A DNA stretch of 64,000 nucleotides from the NCBI RefSeq assembly GCF_014838715.1, contig NZ_CP061947.1:1240001-1304000 (forward strand). The letters run 5' to 3'. Shown one piece after another: positions 1 to 9,065 of this stretch. Numbering within the stretch: the stretch's first letter is position 1; every line of letters begins with the position of its first letter. Source of the stretch: Algoriphagus sp. Y33. Its GTDB lineage: Bacteria; Bacteroidota; Bacteroidia; Cytophagales; Cyclobacteriaceae. Made by a program: the position numbers and the translations under genes. A model generated the notes under the pieces. The model did no database searches. It was not told the origin of the DNA and worked only from the letters and a program-made list of their open reading frames with translations.

Positions 1-94
1 TTGGAAGATGCTGTTGGAACAAAACCCGAAAAGTGCTTTTGGAAAGTGAAATTCTCAATTTAAATGATCAATTTTCAAGTAAGGGAGGAGGTAT

Positions 95-691
95 TTATTT
101 TAGCCTGAATCCCATTCTGTAAGTAGCCATTAAGTACCAAGGCCAATATCCGCCAAAAGAAGACATACTTACTACAGCGGAATTTCGTCTGTTCTCATTT
201 TTGTTTTTCCAATCGAAAGCGATCTGCTGGGTATAGCCTAATCTGATATAACGCTCTACAGTATATTGATGCACATAGTAGTTTTCAATATCATTATAGA
301 TCAAGTATGAGCCTCCATACCCATTTTCACTTCCTATTTGGAAGGAAGGCCCAAAAGCTAAGAATGCTCTGAAGTCATTTTTTGTTTTCAATACATCGTA
401 TTTAAAAGTCACGTTTGTAAAAAGTCCAGATGAATTGTCTTGCTTATTTCTTTCATCCTCATCCCAATATCCAATAGACTGATAATATGTTAATGATGGA
501 TTAAGAGAACTTCTTTTACCTAAGGCAAAACTTAATTCGTTACTAATATTAACCCCTAGAAGCCCCCCATTTCCATCTATAGTGGGTCCTACTCCCACAT
601 AATATATCAACTTGTCTTTGTCTTGGGCAAAGGCGATTGATTGTAAAAAGCATAGGGTAATTGCAATGACAATAAGAGAGGACTTTTTCAT
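95..691 (-). CDS. Small outer-membrane-type beta-barrel protein (paralogue 1)
   Basis: Predicted secreted protein of about 198 residues. The chosen start is the internal Met at 691, because it opens directly into a signal peptide (MKKSSLIVIA..., cleavage near SIAFAQ); an upstream Met at 715 would add eight residues before it. The mature part alternates short hydrophobic and aromatic stretches with Gly/Asn turns and ends in an aromatic-rich strand (WYLMATYRMGFRLK), as small outer-membrane barrels do. It is clearly homologous to the protein at 2507-3109: both share an IDG motif, SNEL, LGKR(S/T)S and YYQS/FYQS blocks in order. The family is not recognised by name. It is the last gene of a reverse-strand run with the M28 peptidase and its paralogue. 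The barrel fold is inferred. Confidence 0.75.
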   Translation of the reverse strand: MKKSSLIVIAITLCFLQSIAFAQDKDKLIYYVGVGPTIDGNGGLLGVNISNELSFALGKRSSLNPSLTYYQSIGYWDEDERNKQDNSSGLFTNVTFKYDVLKTKNDFRAFLAFGPSFQIGSENGYGGSYLIYNDIENYYVHQYTVERYIRLGYTQQIAFDWKNKNENRRNSAVVSMSSFGGYWPWYLMATYRMGFRLK

Positions 692-739
692 AAAAAGGAA
701 TTTAGTTATGCTCAAATATATGGATAAAATCAGCTTTAA

Positions 740-2455
740 CTAAAAATTAAAATCCATCACATGAGCTTTGATTGCTGCTTTTGCCAATGCTATTTTTCTC
801 AAGGTTTTTTCATCATCTGCTGGCACCAAATCCTTGATAGAATCCATAGTATGTTCATAATAGTCCGTCCAGGTATGAAGGATTTTTTGCTCTTCCTCCT
901 TCGATCCACCTTCAGCTATAGCTTTTTTGCTAAGCTGAACCTCCGATAGCAATCGTATCTGGGCTTTAGCTGCAATCAGAAGTACTAGTTGATCAACAGT
1001 TTTGGCATCGGCATTCAGCAAGGTGTATGCGCTCACCAAAGCCGCCGTCCCTACATTCCGCATGGTTTTTTGGGAAACTTTATCCAGCCTGTCATTATCT
1101 GTATGATAAAATTGATCAGTAAAATGCCAAAGCAACAGTCCGGGAATATCCGCCTGAAGGAATGGCGTATGATCAGATCCTCCTTCGAATGGATTGGTTT
1201 TTACCACCCAATCAGCGTATTTGCCCTGCGCTTCAAAAGCGGTTATGATAAAATCGTTTAGGTAATGCGGTTTCATTTGTTCTACTGTCATGGGAGAACC
1301 ACCCCATTCACTGTGCTTGTCTTCTCCCCGAGTCCAGATCGCACTCGGATCAGGCATTTTTTCGATTAGAAAGGTGCCACCTGTTAAGTCTGTATTTTCG
1401 CCTACCATATCCAAGGAAATTCCCCAGTTGATATCGGCTTTCCGCTTTTCCTTTTCCTCTATGTATCTTCTGGTGGAAATTATCTCATCTCCCCAGAGAA
1501 AGGTCAAGGTACGCTTCAGATCAAGCTTTCCTTGTCGGATCAAATCTGCTGTGATTGTAGCCATTTCCAGTTGGGTGCCTACTCCGGTAGCATTGTCATT
1601 TGCCCCCGGTTCTTGAATGTGGGCGGAGAACACCAGACTTTCCAGTGGCAATTCGCTTCCTTTCACGTGGGCAACTACGGTGAGTTCCTCTGAGTCATAG
1701 ATCTTGGTTTCTACTTTCACCTGTACTTTTACTTTGCCTTTTGCCAGCCCGGCTTTCAGTTTTTCTTTGGCTTCGAAAGAAAGTGCAATTGCCCAAGTAG
1801 GATTATCCACGTCATACCTCAAGCCCCGGAATTGGATAGAAGTAGTGTTTTTCTCAGGTTGCAAGTATTCAGGCATATCGTAAGTCAGCACGCCCAATGC
1901 TCCATTTTCCTTCACTGCTGATTGCATATTTCTATAGCTTAATACATCAGAGAAAATGATTTTTCCTTTTACGAATTCTTCTTTAAGCTGGTCTTTATGC
2001 TCTATATAGACTATTTCTGCGCCAATTCCATCAGGAGGAGTGGAGGAGGAATATTGATAGATCATGTTTCGGTTGGTATTTGATGAAAGTAAAGTTTCAT
2101 CTGAACCGGCTATTTTCAATAAAGCAGCAACCGGCTCCCAAGTGGGCTGCCTCATCTCCCTGGTTTCTATCCGGTAGATGAATAGATCGGAGTCGGTAGC
2201 ATTTCCCTCCAAAACATACCCTGCTGCTTCTAGCTTTTCAGCAATCCGATAAACGGCGTTATTGAACCCGGTATTTCCGGCAATTCTCCAGTATTGCTCC
2301 ACAAAAGCAACCGTTTCATAAGCTAAGTCACCTTGGAATTCGGGTCTTACCAACTTGAAATATGGATCAGTGATTTTTTGAAGAGGAGCTTTTTGGGCAA
2401 AGGAAGCTATGCTTAATCCTAGTGAAAAGAGGAGGAAAATAGGTTTGAGAATCAT
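740..2455 (-). CDS. Secreted M28-family zinc peptidase
   Basis: Predicted exported metallopeptidase of about 571 residues. The Met at 2455 is preferred over the one at 2491 because it starts a clean signal peptide ending ASFAQ. A protease-associated-type segment lies around residues 130-250. The co-catalytic zinc region follows: HIQEPGANDNATGV (His and Asp ligands), a Glu pair at GDE, LDMVGE (Asp) and the C-terminal FYHTDNDRLD (His). These are the usual M28 ligand positions, so activity is likely. M28 enzymes are aminopeptidases or carboxypeptidases; the substrate cannot be told. It sits 16-50 nt from two paralogous barrel-like proteins on the same strand and may be co-transcribed with them. 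Confidence 0.9.
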   Translation of the reverse strand: MILKPIFLLFSLGLSIASFAQKAPLQKITDPYFKLVRPEFQGDLAYETVAFVEQYWRIAGNTGFNNAVYRIAEKLEAAGYVLEGNATDSDLFIYRIETREMRQPTWEPVAALLKIAGSDETLLSSNTNRNMIYQYSSSTPPDGIGAEIVYIEHKDQLKEEFVKGKIIFSDVLSYRNMQSAVKENGALGVLTYDMPEYLQPEKNTTSIQFRGLRYDVDNPTWAIALSFEAKEKLKAGLAKGKVKVQVKVETKIYDSEELTVVAHVKGSELPLESLVFSAHIQEPGANDNATGVGTQLEMATITADLIRQGKLDLKRTLTFLWGDEIISTRRYIEEKEKRKADINWGISLDMVGENTDLTGGTFLIEKMPDPSAIWTRGEDKHSEWGGSPMTVEQMKPHYLNDFIITAFEAQGKYADWVVKTNPFEGGSDHTPFLQADIPGLLLWHFTDQFYHTDNDRLDKVSQKTMRNVGTAALVSAYTLLNADAKTVDQLVLLIAAKAQIRLLSEVQLSKKAIAEGGSKEEEQKILHTWTDYYEHTMDSIKDLVPADDEKTLRKIALAKAAIKAHVMDFNF

Positions 2456-2506
2456 TCTGAAAACTTGAGTTCTTATGTAGTAAGGGCGCAAGATAGAATT
2501 TTGCGT

Positions 2507-3109
2507 TTATTTCTTTCCGAGTTTAAACCGCATTTTATAAGTAGCGTTTAGATACCATGGCATGGAATTGTCAGCTCCAAATGCGGAAAGACTCACTGCA
2601 TTTTTTCGGTTTGGATTCTTAGAGTTCCATTCAGCCTCTAATTCTAGCATTAAACCTACCCGCTGATATTTGTTGACAACATAAGCAGTTGAAGGGACTT
2701 CTGAATAAGAGCCACGAATGAAGGACTCTCCACCAAGCTGTAGTGAGGGTCCTGCCGAAAAAGCCAACTTGAGTCCGGAAGGGCGTTGGATAATGTCGTA
2801 TTTGAAAGATGGGGTTATAAAAATACCTGAAGACTGTTCACTATTCTTTCCATTGGAATAAATTGGTAGTGTTTTCTCATCATAACTACCTAGAGATTGA
2901 TAAAAAGAGAGACCTGCATTAAACGAAGTTCTTTTTCCTAAACGTACATTTAATTCGTTCGAGAAGTTTAGTCCCCATAGCAAATTCATTCCGTCAATGG
3001 ATGAACCGAATCCTACGGTGTATTGTAATTTAGGTTCTTCTTGAGCATAAGATGCTATTGGAAATAGACTCACGAACAAAAGGATGGGAAATAGTAGATT
3101 TGTTTTCAT
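2507..3109 (-). CDS. Small outer-membrane-type beta-barrel protein (paralogue 2)
   Basis: A 200-residue secreted protein with signal peptide (MKTNLLFPILLFVSLFPIASYAQ region). It aligns along its whole length with the protein at 95-691: GFGSSIDG, FSNELN, LGKRTSF, SFYQSLGSYDE and a C-terminal strand ending MRFKLGKK. The pattern suggests a small outer-membrane beta-barrel, but no named family is recognised. It is the first gene of a reverse-strand run (this gene, M28 peptidase, paralogue 1). A hairpin followed by a U-tract lies in its leader at 3163-3196 and might attenuate the run. Divergence from guaA means the 3110-3324 gap holds control sites for both. Confidence 0.75.
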   Translation of the reverse strand: MKTNLLFPILLFVSLFPIASYAQEEPKLQYTVGFGSSIDGMNLLWGLNFSNELNVRLGKRTSFNAGLSFYQSLGSYDEKTLPIYSNGKNSEQSSGIFITPSFKYDIIQRPSGLKLAFSAGPSLQLGGESFIRGSYSEVPSTAYVVNKYQRVGLMLELEAEWNSKNPNRKNAVSLSAFGADNSMPWYLNATYKMRFKLGKK

Positions 3110-3162
3110 GATAAAAAGGTTTTAAAAGTTGTTTTAACAAACATCTAATAATCTTTTCATTA

Positions 3163-3196
3163 AAAAATAGTCTTTAGTTTATTTTAACTAAAGACT
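3163..3196 (-). terminator. Terminator-like hairpin in the 5' leader of the 2507-3109 gene
   Basis: Perfect 11-bp inverted repeat AGTCTTTAGTT (3169-3179) / AACTAAAGACT (3186-3196) with a 6-nt loop. On the reverse strand it is followed by six U residues (A-run at 3163-3168). It lies about 55 nt upstream of a start codon rather than behind a gene, so it is either an attenuator of the 3109-95 run or a block to transcription antisense to guaA. Confidence 0.5.
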
Positions 3197-3313
3197 TGTT
3201 AAATTGTTATAATTCAAGTTTTTAATCTATATCTCATTAGTGTCTTCTCCCATTATTCAAAATTCTCATACCAAATTTTCTTTGTCGGATTTTAGGAAGC
3301 CACCTTGGCTGAT

Positions 3314-3321
3314 TACCTTTG
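3314..3321 (+). promoter_or_regulatory. -7 promoter box of guaA
   Basis: TACCTTTG matches the Bacteroidetes -7 consensus TAnnTTTG exactly. It ends three bases before the guaA ATG at 3325, so the transcript would be leaderless or nearly so. An in-frame TTG at 3319 is part of this box and is therefore an unlikely start. No well-spaced -33 TTTG is evident; one lies at 3281-3284. Confidence 0.55.
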
Positions 3322-3324
3322 CGC

Positions 3325-4854
3325 ATGGCAGAACAAATCTTGATCCTCGATTTCGGTTCTCAGTACACTCAACTCATCGCCCGAAGAGTTAGAGAACTGA
3401 ATGTTTATTGCGAAATCCACCCCTATAATAAAGTTCCGGAGATCACTTCTGATATCAAAGGAGTGATACTTTCAGGTTCCCCATGCTCTGTGCGGGATGA
3501 AGGTTCACCTGATTTGGACTTAGATGCTTTAAGAGGTAAGCTCCCAATTTTAGGTGTATGTTACGGTTCACAGTTATTGGCTCAAAAATACGGTGGAGAA
3601 GTGCTTCCCTCTGAGATTAGAGAGTATGGCCGCGCCAACCTGAATCATATTGACAATCACTATGATTTGTTGAAAGAAATGAGTCATGGTTCCCAAGTGT
3701 GGATGTCCCACGGAGACACGATAAAGAATCTGCCGGAAAATTTCGAAGTGATAGCCGGCACTGACTCAGTTCGTGTGGCTGCGTTCAAAATTCAGGATGA
3801 AGAAACCTACGGTATTCAATTCCACCCTGAAGTAACTCACTCTACAGAAGGTAAGAATTTGCTTAGAAACTTTGTAGTTGGAATCTGCGGCTGTGCCCAA
3901 GATTGGACTTCAGATGTGTTTATTGATGCGAGCATATCCGATTTAAAAGCTAAAATAGGAACAGATAAAGTAGTAATGGGGCTGTCGGGAGGAGTGGATT
4001 CTTCTGTAGCCGCTACGTTGATTCACCGTGCGATTGGTGATCAGCTGATCTGCGTATTTGTGGATAATGGCTTGCTCCGCAAAAATGAATTCGAAGAAGT
4101 TCTGGAATCCTACAAGCACATGGGGTTGAATGTGATCGGTGTAGATGCCAAGCAGAAATTTTATGATGCGCTTGCCGGTATCACTGATCCTGAAGCGAAG
4201 AGAAAGGCTATTGGAAATGCATTCATTGAGGTTTTCGATGAAGAGTCTAATAAACTGGAAGGCGTAAAGTGGCTTGGACAAGGAACCATCTATCCTGATG
4301 TGATCGAGTCGATCTCTGTAAAAGGCCCTTCTGCTACAATCAAATCACATCATAATGTGGGAGGCTTGCCGGATTTTATGAAGCTTTCTGTAGTGGAACC
4401 TTTGAATACATTGTTTAAAGATGAAGTTCGCGAAGTGGGACGTGCACTGGAGATAGTCGAAACAATTATTGGCAGGCATCCATTCCCGGGACCGGGGCTT
4501 GGAATCCGTATTTTGGGAGATGTTACTGCTGAAAAGGTGAAAACACTTCAGGAGGTAGATCATATTTTTATCAAAGGCTTAAAAGATCACGGTCTTTACG
4601 ATGACGTTTGGCAAGCAGGAGCAATGTTGCTGCCTATCCAATCCGTAGGCGTAATGGGCGATGAGCGTACCTATGAAAAAGTGGTTGCTCTAAGAGCTGT
4701 CGGCTCTGTGGATGGCATGACTGCTGACTGGATCCATCTTCCATATGAATTCTTGGGCAAGATCTCCAATGATATCATCAACAAAGTGAAAGGTGTGAAC
4801 CGCGTGGTTTATGATATCTCTTCCAAGCCACCTGCTACGATAGAGTGGGAATAG
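3325..4854 (+). CDS. guaA: GMP synthase (glutamine-hydrolysing)
   Basis: Cytosolic enzyme converting XMP, ATP and glutamine to GMP, last step of guanine nucleotide synthesis. About 509 residues, normal length. The class-I glutamine amidotransferase domain occupies residues 1-190 with nucleophile C79 in GVCYGSQ and partners H167 and E169 in FHPEV. The ATP-pyrophosphatase P-loop SGGVDSS is at 221-227, and the C-terminal dimerisation domain with [10 protein letters not shown] follows. ATG 3325 is chosen over an in-frame TTG at 3319 because that TTG lies within a -7 promoter box. It is monocistronic, with its own terminator behind it. Confidence 0.98.
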   Translation: MAEQILILDFGSQYTQLIARRVRELNVYCEIHPYNKVPEITSDIKGVILSGSPCSVRDEGSPDLDLDALRGKLPILGVCYGSQLLAQKYGGEVLPSEIREYGRANLNHIDNHYDLLKEMSHGSQVWMSHGDTIKNLPENFEVIAGTDSVRVAAFKIQDEETYGIQFHPEVTHSTEGKNLLRNFVVGICGCAQDWTSDVFIDASISDLKAKIGTDKVVMGLSGGVDSSVAATLIHRAIGDQLICVFVDNGLLRKNEFEEVLESYKHMGLNVIGVDAKQKFYDALAGITDPEAKRKAIGNAFIEVFDEESNKLEGVKWLGQGTIYPDVIESISVKGPSATIKSHHNVGGLPDFMKLSVVEPLNTLFKDEVREVGRALEIVETIIGRHPFPGPGLGIRILGDVTAEKVKTLQEVDHIFIKGLKDHGLYDDVWQAGAMLLPIQSVGVMGDERTYEKVVALRAVGSVDGMTADWIHLPYEFLGKISNDIINKVKGVNRVVYDISSKPPATIEWE

Positions 4855-4876
4855 AAATTTGAAATCTAAAATAATA

Positions 4877-4904
4877 AAACCCGGGGTAAAATCTTCGGGT
4901 TTTT
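4877..4904 (+). terminator. Intrinsic terminator of guaA
   Basis: AAACCCG (4877-4883) pairs with CGGGTTT (4896-4902) and runs into a T-rich stretch (4900-4904, then more Ts), 22 bases behind the guaA stop. Confidence 0.8.
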
Positions 4905-4930
4905 ACTTTTCAAGGCTTTTCGGCCTGAAC

Positions 4931-4960
4931 TTTGGGTTTGAAAATAATGGGTTAAATTTG
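4931..4960 (+). promoter_or_regulatory. Promoter of the TPR/binding-protein gene and hemL
   Basis: A TTTG at 4931-4934 (-33 type) and TAAATTTG at 4953-4960 (-7 type) are separated by 18 bp, matching the Bacteroidetes TTTG / TAnnTTTG promoter pattern. Transcription would start near 4966, giving a leader of about 30 nt to the ATG at 4996. Confidence 0.65.
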
Positions 4961-4995
4961 CACTCCCAGTTTGATGTTTGATTCACTTCTATAAA

Positions 4996-6645
4996 ATGAA
5001 AAAAATTCTTTTAGCAGTTCCGGTATTTTTCATCTTGAGTTTTTCCATTGCTCAAATTCCTACACCGGATGCTTATCGTAAGGCGCAGTCCGAACTTGCT
5101 TCCAAAAATTATTGGGAAGCCATCCCGCTATTCAAGCAATTTACTGATCCAAAGGAGTATGGTAACTTGGCCAACTACGCTGCATTCCATCTGGCAGAAG
5201 CATCACTTGGAGCCAACCAGCCTGCACAGGCAGTAGCCGCTTTGGAACCCGTAGTCACAGCTAACTGGGCGAAATCTGATCAGGCTAAATACCTTTTGGC
5301 TATAGCATATTTTAAAAACCAACAAAACATCGAAGCACTTCGGCTTATCAAAAAAATTAAGGATGGCTCCATTATGGAGATGGCTTTTAATGCTACATAC
5401 GAAAACTTAGAGCAGGTGAGTGCAAGTTTTATGATAGCCAATCTTTCTGAGTTTAAAGACAATCGCGGCTATGGAGAGGCACTTAAGCGTGTTTTGGAAA
5501 AGCAAAGCGTACTTTCAGCCACCGAGCGGGCAGCTTACTATGAGCTTCAGGGAAAAGCGAATGAAAGAAAAAATGTAGTGAAAGATCAGGTGCTGGATAT
5601 CGTGGTGATTTTGCCGTTTACTAATTCATCCCGCACAAATTTGTCCGGCATTGCCCAGAATGATTTTGTCTTCGAATTGTATCAGGGCTTGAAATATGGA
5701 GTTGAGGAATTGAAGCGAAAAGGGACTGGGGTCAATATGTTGACTTTTGATTCAAAGAGAGATGAGGCACATTTGCAGGCCTTATTGGCAGATCCTGCTA
5801 TTGCTTCTGCGGATATTATTATTGGACCGATATACCCTGATGAAGCAGATGTGGTGAGCAATTTTGCGGAAACGGCTAGAATACCATTTGTTCATCCACT
5901 TTCTAACTTAGGCGATAGATTCGAAGAGTTGGATTATAGCTACCTCTTCAGGCCTTCGGTAAGTTCTATTGCAAATGGAATTGTGGATGGGTTGAAAAAA
6001 CAAAATTGGGGAGAAAGAGTAGCGATAGGATACAGTGGCAGTGCCCGTGATGAGATGTTGGCCAAAATGCTGCAAGATAGGCTGGGAAGAGAAGGGTTTC
6101 AGTTGGTGGAATTTGAGCAGATTAACCCTAGGAATACCAGTGAGTTCTTACAGGGATTGGGGATTCGCAGTGGAGTGGAAAACATGTCTGTAGATCAGAT
6201 TGTGTTGCTTTCTGACGATCCTGCTATCGCCCAGCCTGCATTTTCATTGATGGAATCCATCACAGCTTCCATTCCTACTCTTGTTATGGATTCTTGGTTA
6301 GGCTTTAATTTTGCCAATTATGAAATGTTGGAGTTTCCTAATTTCTACTTTATAGGGAATAACACCTTGAATTTCTATGATGAACCTATGCAGCAGTTCA
6401 GGAACAGATTTTTTGACAAATACCAGAGTCTTCCAAGTATGAACACCGTTTTGGGAGCAGAAATGATAAACTGGGTGGCTTCCAATATGTCAGATACAAA
6501 AGGCTTTGATTTGAGGAGGAACTTGGATCAGAAAGCATTTCAAGTGGGGGAATTGACTTGGGGTTTTAACTTTCAAGGCACCCATAGTAATCAATATGTA
6601 CCGCTGTTTACATTAGAAGCAGGGGAACTGAAACCTTTAGATTAA
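4996..6645 (+). CDS. Exported TPR plus type-1 periplasmic-binding-fold protein
   Basis: About 549 residues. Met 4996 is chosen because it opens a signal peptide (MKKILLAVPVFFILSFSIAQ). Residues 20-190 form alanine-rich helical pairs like TPR repeats (WEAIPLFKQ, YAAFHLAEASLGANQPAQA). Residues 205-540 resemble the Peripla_BP_6 fold (VVILPFTNSSR, IIIGPIYPDEADVV, FVHPLSN, VAIGYSGSARDE). The TPR-then-binding-fold order recalls LpoA/LppC activators of penicillin-binding proteins, but sequence alone does not establish that role; a substrate sensor is also possible. hemL begins three bases after its stop, so both are probably one transcript from the promoter at 4931-4960. Confidence 0.8.
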   Translation: MKKILLAVPVFFILSFSIAQIPTPDAYRKAQSELASKNYWEAIPLFKQFTDPKEYGNLANYAAFHLAEASLGANQPAQAVAALEPVVTANWAKSDQAKYLLAIAYFKNQQNIEALRLIKKIKDGSIMEMAFNATYENLEQVSASFMIANLSEFKDNRGYGEALKRVLEKQSVLSATERAAYYELQGKANERKNVVKDQVLDIVVILPFTNSSRTNLSGIAQNDFVFELYQGLKYGVEELKRKGTGVNMLTFDSKRDEAHLQALLADPAIASADIIIGPIYPDEADVVSNFAETARIPFVHPLSNLGDRFEELDYSYLFRPSVSSIANGIVDGLKKQNWGERVAIGYSGSARDEMLAKMLQDRLGREGFQLVEFEQINPRNTSEFLQGLGIRSGVENMSVDQIVLLSDDPAIAQPAFSLMESITASIPTLVMDSWLGFNFANYEMLEFPNFYFIGNNTLNFYDEPMQQFRNRFFDKYQSLPSMNTVLGAEMINWVASNMSDTKGFDLRRNLDQKAFQVGELTWGFNFQGTHSNQYVPLFTLEAGELKPLD

Positions 6646-6648
6646 TCA

Positions 6649-7944
6649 ATGAATATTTCTAAGAGTAAAGAGCTTTTTGCAAAAGCCCAAAATTTCATAC
6701 CAGGTGGAGTGAATTCACCGGTTCGTGCCTTTAGAGCAGTCGGCGGGGAGCCCCTTTTTATCAAAAAAGCGGATGGGGCTTATTTGTATGATGAAGATGG
6801 GAATAAATTCATCGAGCTGATCAATAGCTGGGGGCCAATGCTTTTGGGACACAATAACCCCATGATCCGTGAAGCTGTAATGGAAGCTATGAATGATGGG
6901 ACGTCTTTTGGAGCACCTACCGCCAGAGAAGTTGAGATTGCTGAACTGATCGTAAGCATGGTTCCTTCGGTAGAAAAAGTCAGAATGGTGAATTCCGGAA
7001 CTGAGGCTACAATGTCTGCTATTCGAGTAGCCAGGGGATATACCGGCCGTGATAAGTTTATCAAAATGGAAGGTCATTACCATGGACATGGTGATTCCTT
7101 TCTAATTGCTGCCGGGTCGGGTGCGATGACTATGGGTGATCCTGATTCTCCGGGAGTGACCAAAGGAACGGCAAAAGATACCTTGATTGCCCCATATAAT
7201 AACTTGGAGGCTATCGAGACACTGATAGCTGCTAATCCGGGTGAAGTAGCTGCGTTGATTCTGGAGCCTATTCCGGGGAATATGGGACTCTGCCTTCCGA
7301 AAGAAGGATATCTAGAAGGATTACGGGATATTTGTACGAGAGAGGGAATCGTATTGATCTTCGATGAGGTGATGACCGGTTTTCGTCTGGCAAAGGGCGG
7401 TGCGCAGGAAGTTTTCGGAGTAACTCCTGATATGACCACATTAGGCAAAATCATTGGTGGAGGAATGCCGGTAGGTGCTTATGGAGGGAAGAGAGAAATT
7501 ATGGAGTTCGTTTCTCCTGAAGGCCCCGTATATCAGGCAGGCACGCTTTCGGGTAATCCAATTGCCATGGCTGCGGGATTAGCGATGTTGAGATATTTGA
7601 ACGATCATCCGGAAGTTTATAAAGAATTGAATCACATCGGTGCATCATTGACAGATGGAATAAAAAGTATCAATCAGGAATTGGGGTTGGACTATACAGT
7701 CAATAGCATGGGGAGCATGTATTCTTTGTTTTTTACTGATAGTTCGGTGTTTGACTTTGAAAGTGCAAAGACTTCTGATACTGGTTTATTTGGGAAATAT
7801 TTTCAGGCCATGCTAAAGCGGGGAGTTTATTTGGCACCAAGCCAGTTTGAAAGTTTGTTCTTGTCCACAGCTCTGAATGATGAGGTAATCGATCAGATCC
7901 TAGTTGCTCATAAGGAAGCGATGGTAGAGGTAACGGGGTTATAA
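6649..7944 (+). CDS. hemL: Glutamate-1-semialdehyde 2,1-aminomutase
   Basis: PLP-dependent cytosolic enzyme of the C5 haem pathway, converting glutamate-1-semialdehyde to 5-aminolevulinate. 431 residues, normal length. Diagnostic blocks are FIPGGVNSPVRAF near the N-terminus, NSGTEATMSA, GHYHGHGD, FDEVMTGFR (Asp for PLP ring nitrogen) and TTLGKIIGGGMPVGAYGG with the Schiff-base lysine at K267. It starts three bases after the stop of the binding-fold gene and is probably co-transcribed with it. No other hem gene is adjacent. Confidence 0.97.
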   Translation: MNISKSKELFAKAQNFIPGGVNSPVRAFRAVGGEPLFIKKADGAYLYDEDGNKFIELINSWGPMLLGHNNPMIREAVMEAMNDGTSFGAPTAREVEIAELIVSMVPSVEKVRMVNSGTEATMSAIRVARGYTGRDKFIKMEGHYHGHGDSFLIAAGSGAMTMGDPDSPGVTKGTAKDTLIAPYNNLEAIETLIAANPGEVAALILEPIPGNMGLCLPKEGYLEGLRDICTREGIVLIFDEVMTGFRLAKGGAQEVFGVTPDMTTLGKIIGGGMPVGAYGGKREIMEFVSPEGPVYQAGTLSGNPIAMAAGLAMLRYLNDHPEVYKELNHIGASLTDGIKSINQELGLDYTVNSMGSMYSLFFTDSSVFDFESAKTSDTGLFGKYFQAMLKRGVYLAPSQFESLFLSTALNDEVIDQILVAHKEAMVEVTGL

Positions 7945-8497
7945 ATTTCTGTTTGTTGACCATTCGGCTCGGCATTTAGAAATATATACTTGGAATTTTT
8001 CAGCAATTTCGTTTGGAAGTTTTCCACGATATTTTGAGGGTTTCTTTGAATTCTCCGGAGTATTTGGACGGTCTTTCTTCATGGCATATAAGGATATTTA
8101 CACGTTGATTTGCTAACCAAAAGTTAAGCATATGGCAGTTTGTATTTTGGTTCTGGTATTTCATCCCTTCTTCTTTGTGCTTTAAGCAGGGGAAGTTCTG
8201 GGACTTTTGAGACAAAGCGCTCCTCTTGATCGCTCTTATAAACGAAAATTCCGGATTTGCTCATGGTTTTGAAAGATTGTAGAGAATTACTATTTAGTGA
8301 AAAATTCGATCAAATAATAAAATCCTAGGCATATCCCTTTTACCGCTAATTAGGAAATTCGGAACTTAAAAAAGAAGGTAGGATGTTGATTTTGGGTTAC
8401 TTCGGTCATCCGTCATCGGACTTCCAGCCAATAATCCAATGTGATTTAAATCTACGAATCTGCTTTAAAACCCTAAAATATTTTAACTACAAACCTC
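7945..8497. other. Gene-poor gap after hemL
   Basis: No convincing gene. The reverse strand holds one open frame of 46 codons at 8124-8264 (starts MSKSGIFVYKSDQEERFVSK) and another of 71 codons at 8000-8215 in a different frame. Both are rich in Lys/Gln and unlike anything recognised, and could be remnants of one decayed gene. No terminator with a clear U-tract was found behind hemL. Confidence 0.4.
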
Positions 8498-8851
8498 ATG
8501 TCTATCAAAATTTACGGAATCAAAAATTGCAACACGATGAAGAAAACCTTCGATTTCCTAGCGGAAAAGGGAGTGGAGTATGACTTTATTGATTATAAAA
8601 GAGAAAAGCCCGATGCAGTACTTTTAGAAGGGTTTTTGAAGAAAACTGATCTTGCTTCTCTAGTGAATAAGAAAGGAACGACTTTTCGAAAAATGACGGA
8701 TGAACAGAAATCAGCACTTGAAAATGAGGAGACAGCGATTCCGGTTTTGGAAGAAAACTCAAGTATGATCAAGCGACCGGTGATCGTTTACAAAGACGGA
8801 AGTGTTACTTTGGGGTTTGATCCTGAGGAAATCGAAGGACATTTGAAGTAG
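8498..8851 (+). CDS. ArsC/Spx-family thioredoxin-fold reductase-like protein
   Basis: 117 residues, the size of the ArsC/Spx/YffB group. N-terminal YGIKNCNTMKKTFDFL carries the single active-site Cys C11 (CNT, not CXXC). The C-terminal MIKRPVIVYKDG is the family RPV block that lines the anion site. Such proteins reduce arsenate or act as glutathione-dependent reductases; Spx members bind RNA polymerase. No arsenic genes are nearby and a second resolving Cys is absent, so a YffB-like role is more likely than arsenate detoxification. Stand-alone gene. Confidence 0.9.
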   Translation: MSIKIYGIKNCNTMKKTFDFLAEKGVEYDFIDYKREKPDAVLLEGFLKKTDLASLVNKKGTTFRKMTDEQKSALENEETAIPVLEENSSMIKRPVIVYKDGSVTLGFDPEEIEGHLK

Positions 8852-9065
8852 GAACTCCCGTCGCGACGCTGTTGTGAAACGTATTAGCTCTTCGAGGTTT
8901 GTATCTTCGGGGAGTCTTTTCTTTTGTCGATTTTTCGGTACGGGGATTGTTCGGCTTAATAATAGCATGTGAAAGATATATCGCTAATTTATTTGTATCT
9001 TTTTGACGGCTTCTCCTTTCACTTTACCCTATAACACTTCAATATTAAAATCTAAAAAATAACTC

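Noticed and set aside
1..63. Open forward frame of 20 codons from the left edge to TAA
   Set aside because: Too short to tell a true gene end from chance, and no family pattern is visible.
8000..8215. Reverse frame of 71 codons behind hemL
   Set aside because: Low-complexity Lys/Asn/Gln text, conflicts with another short frame, no recognisable family.
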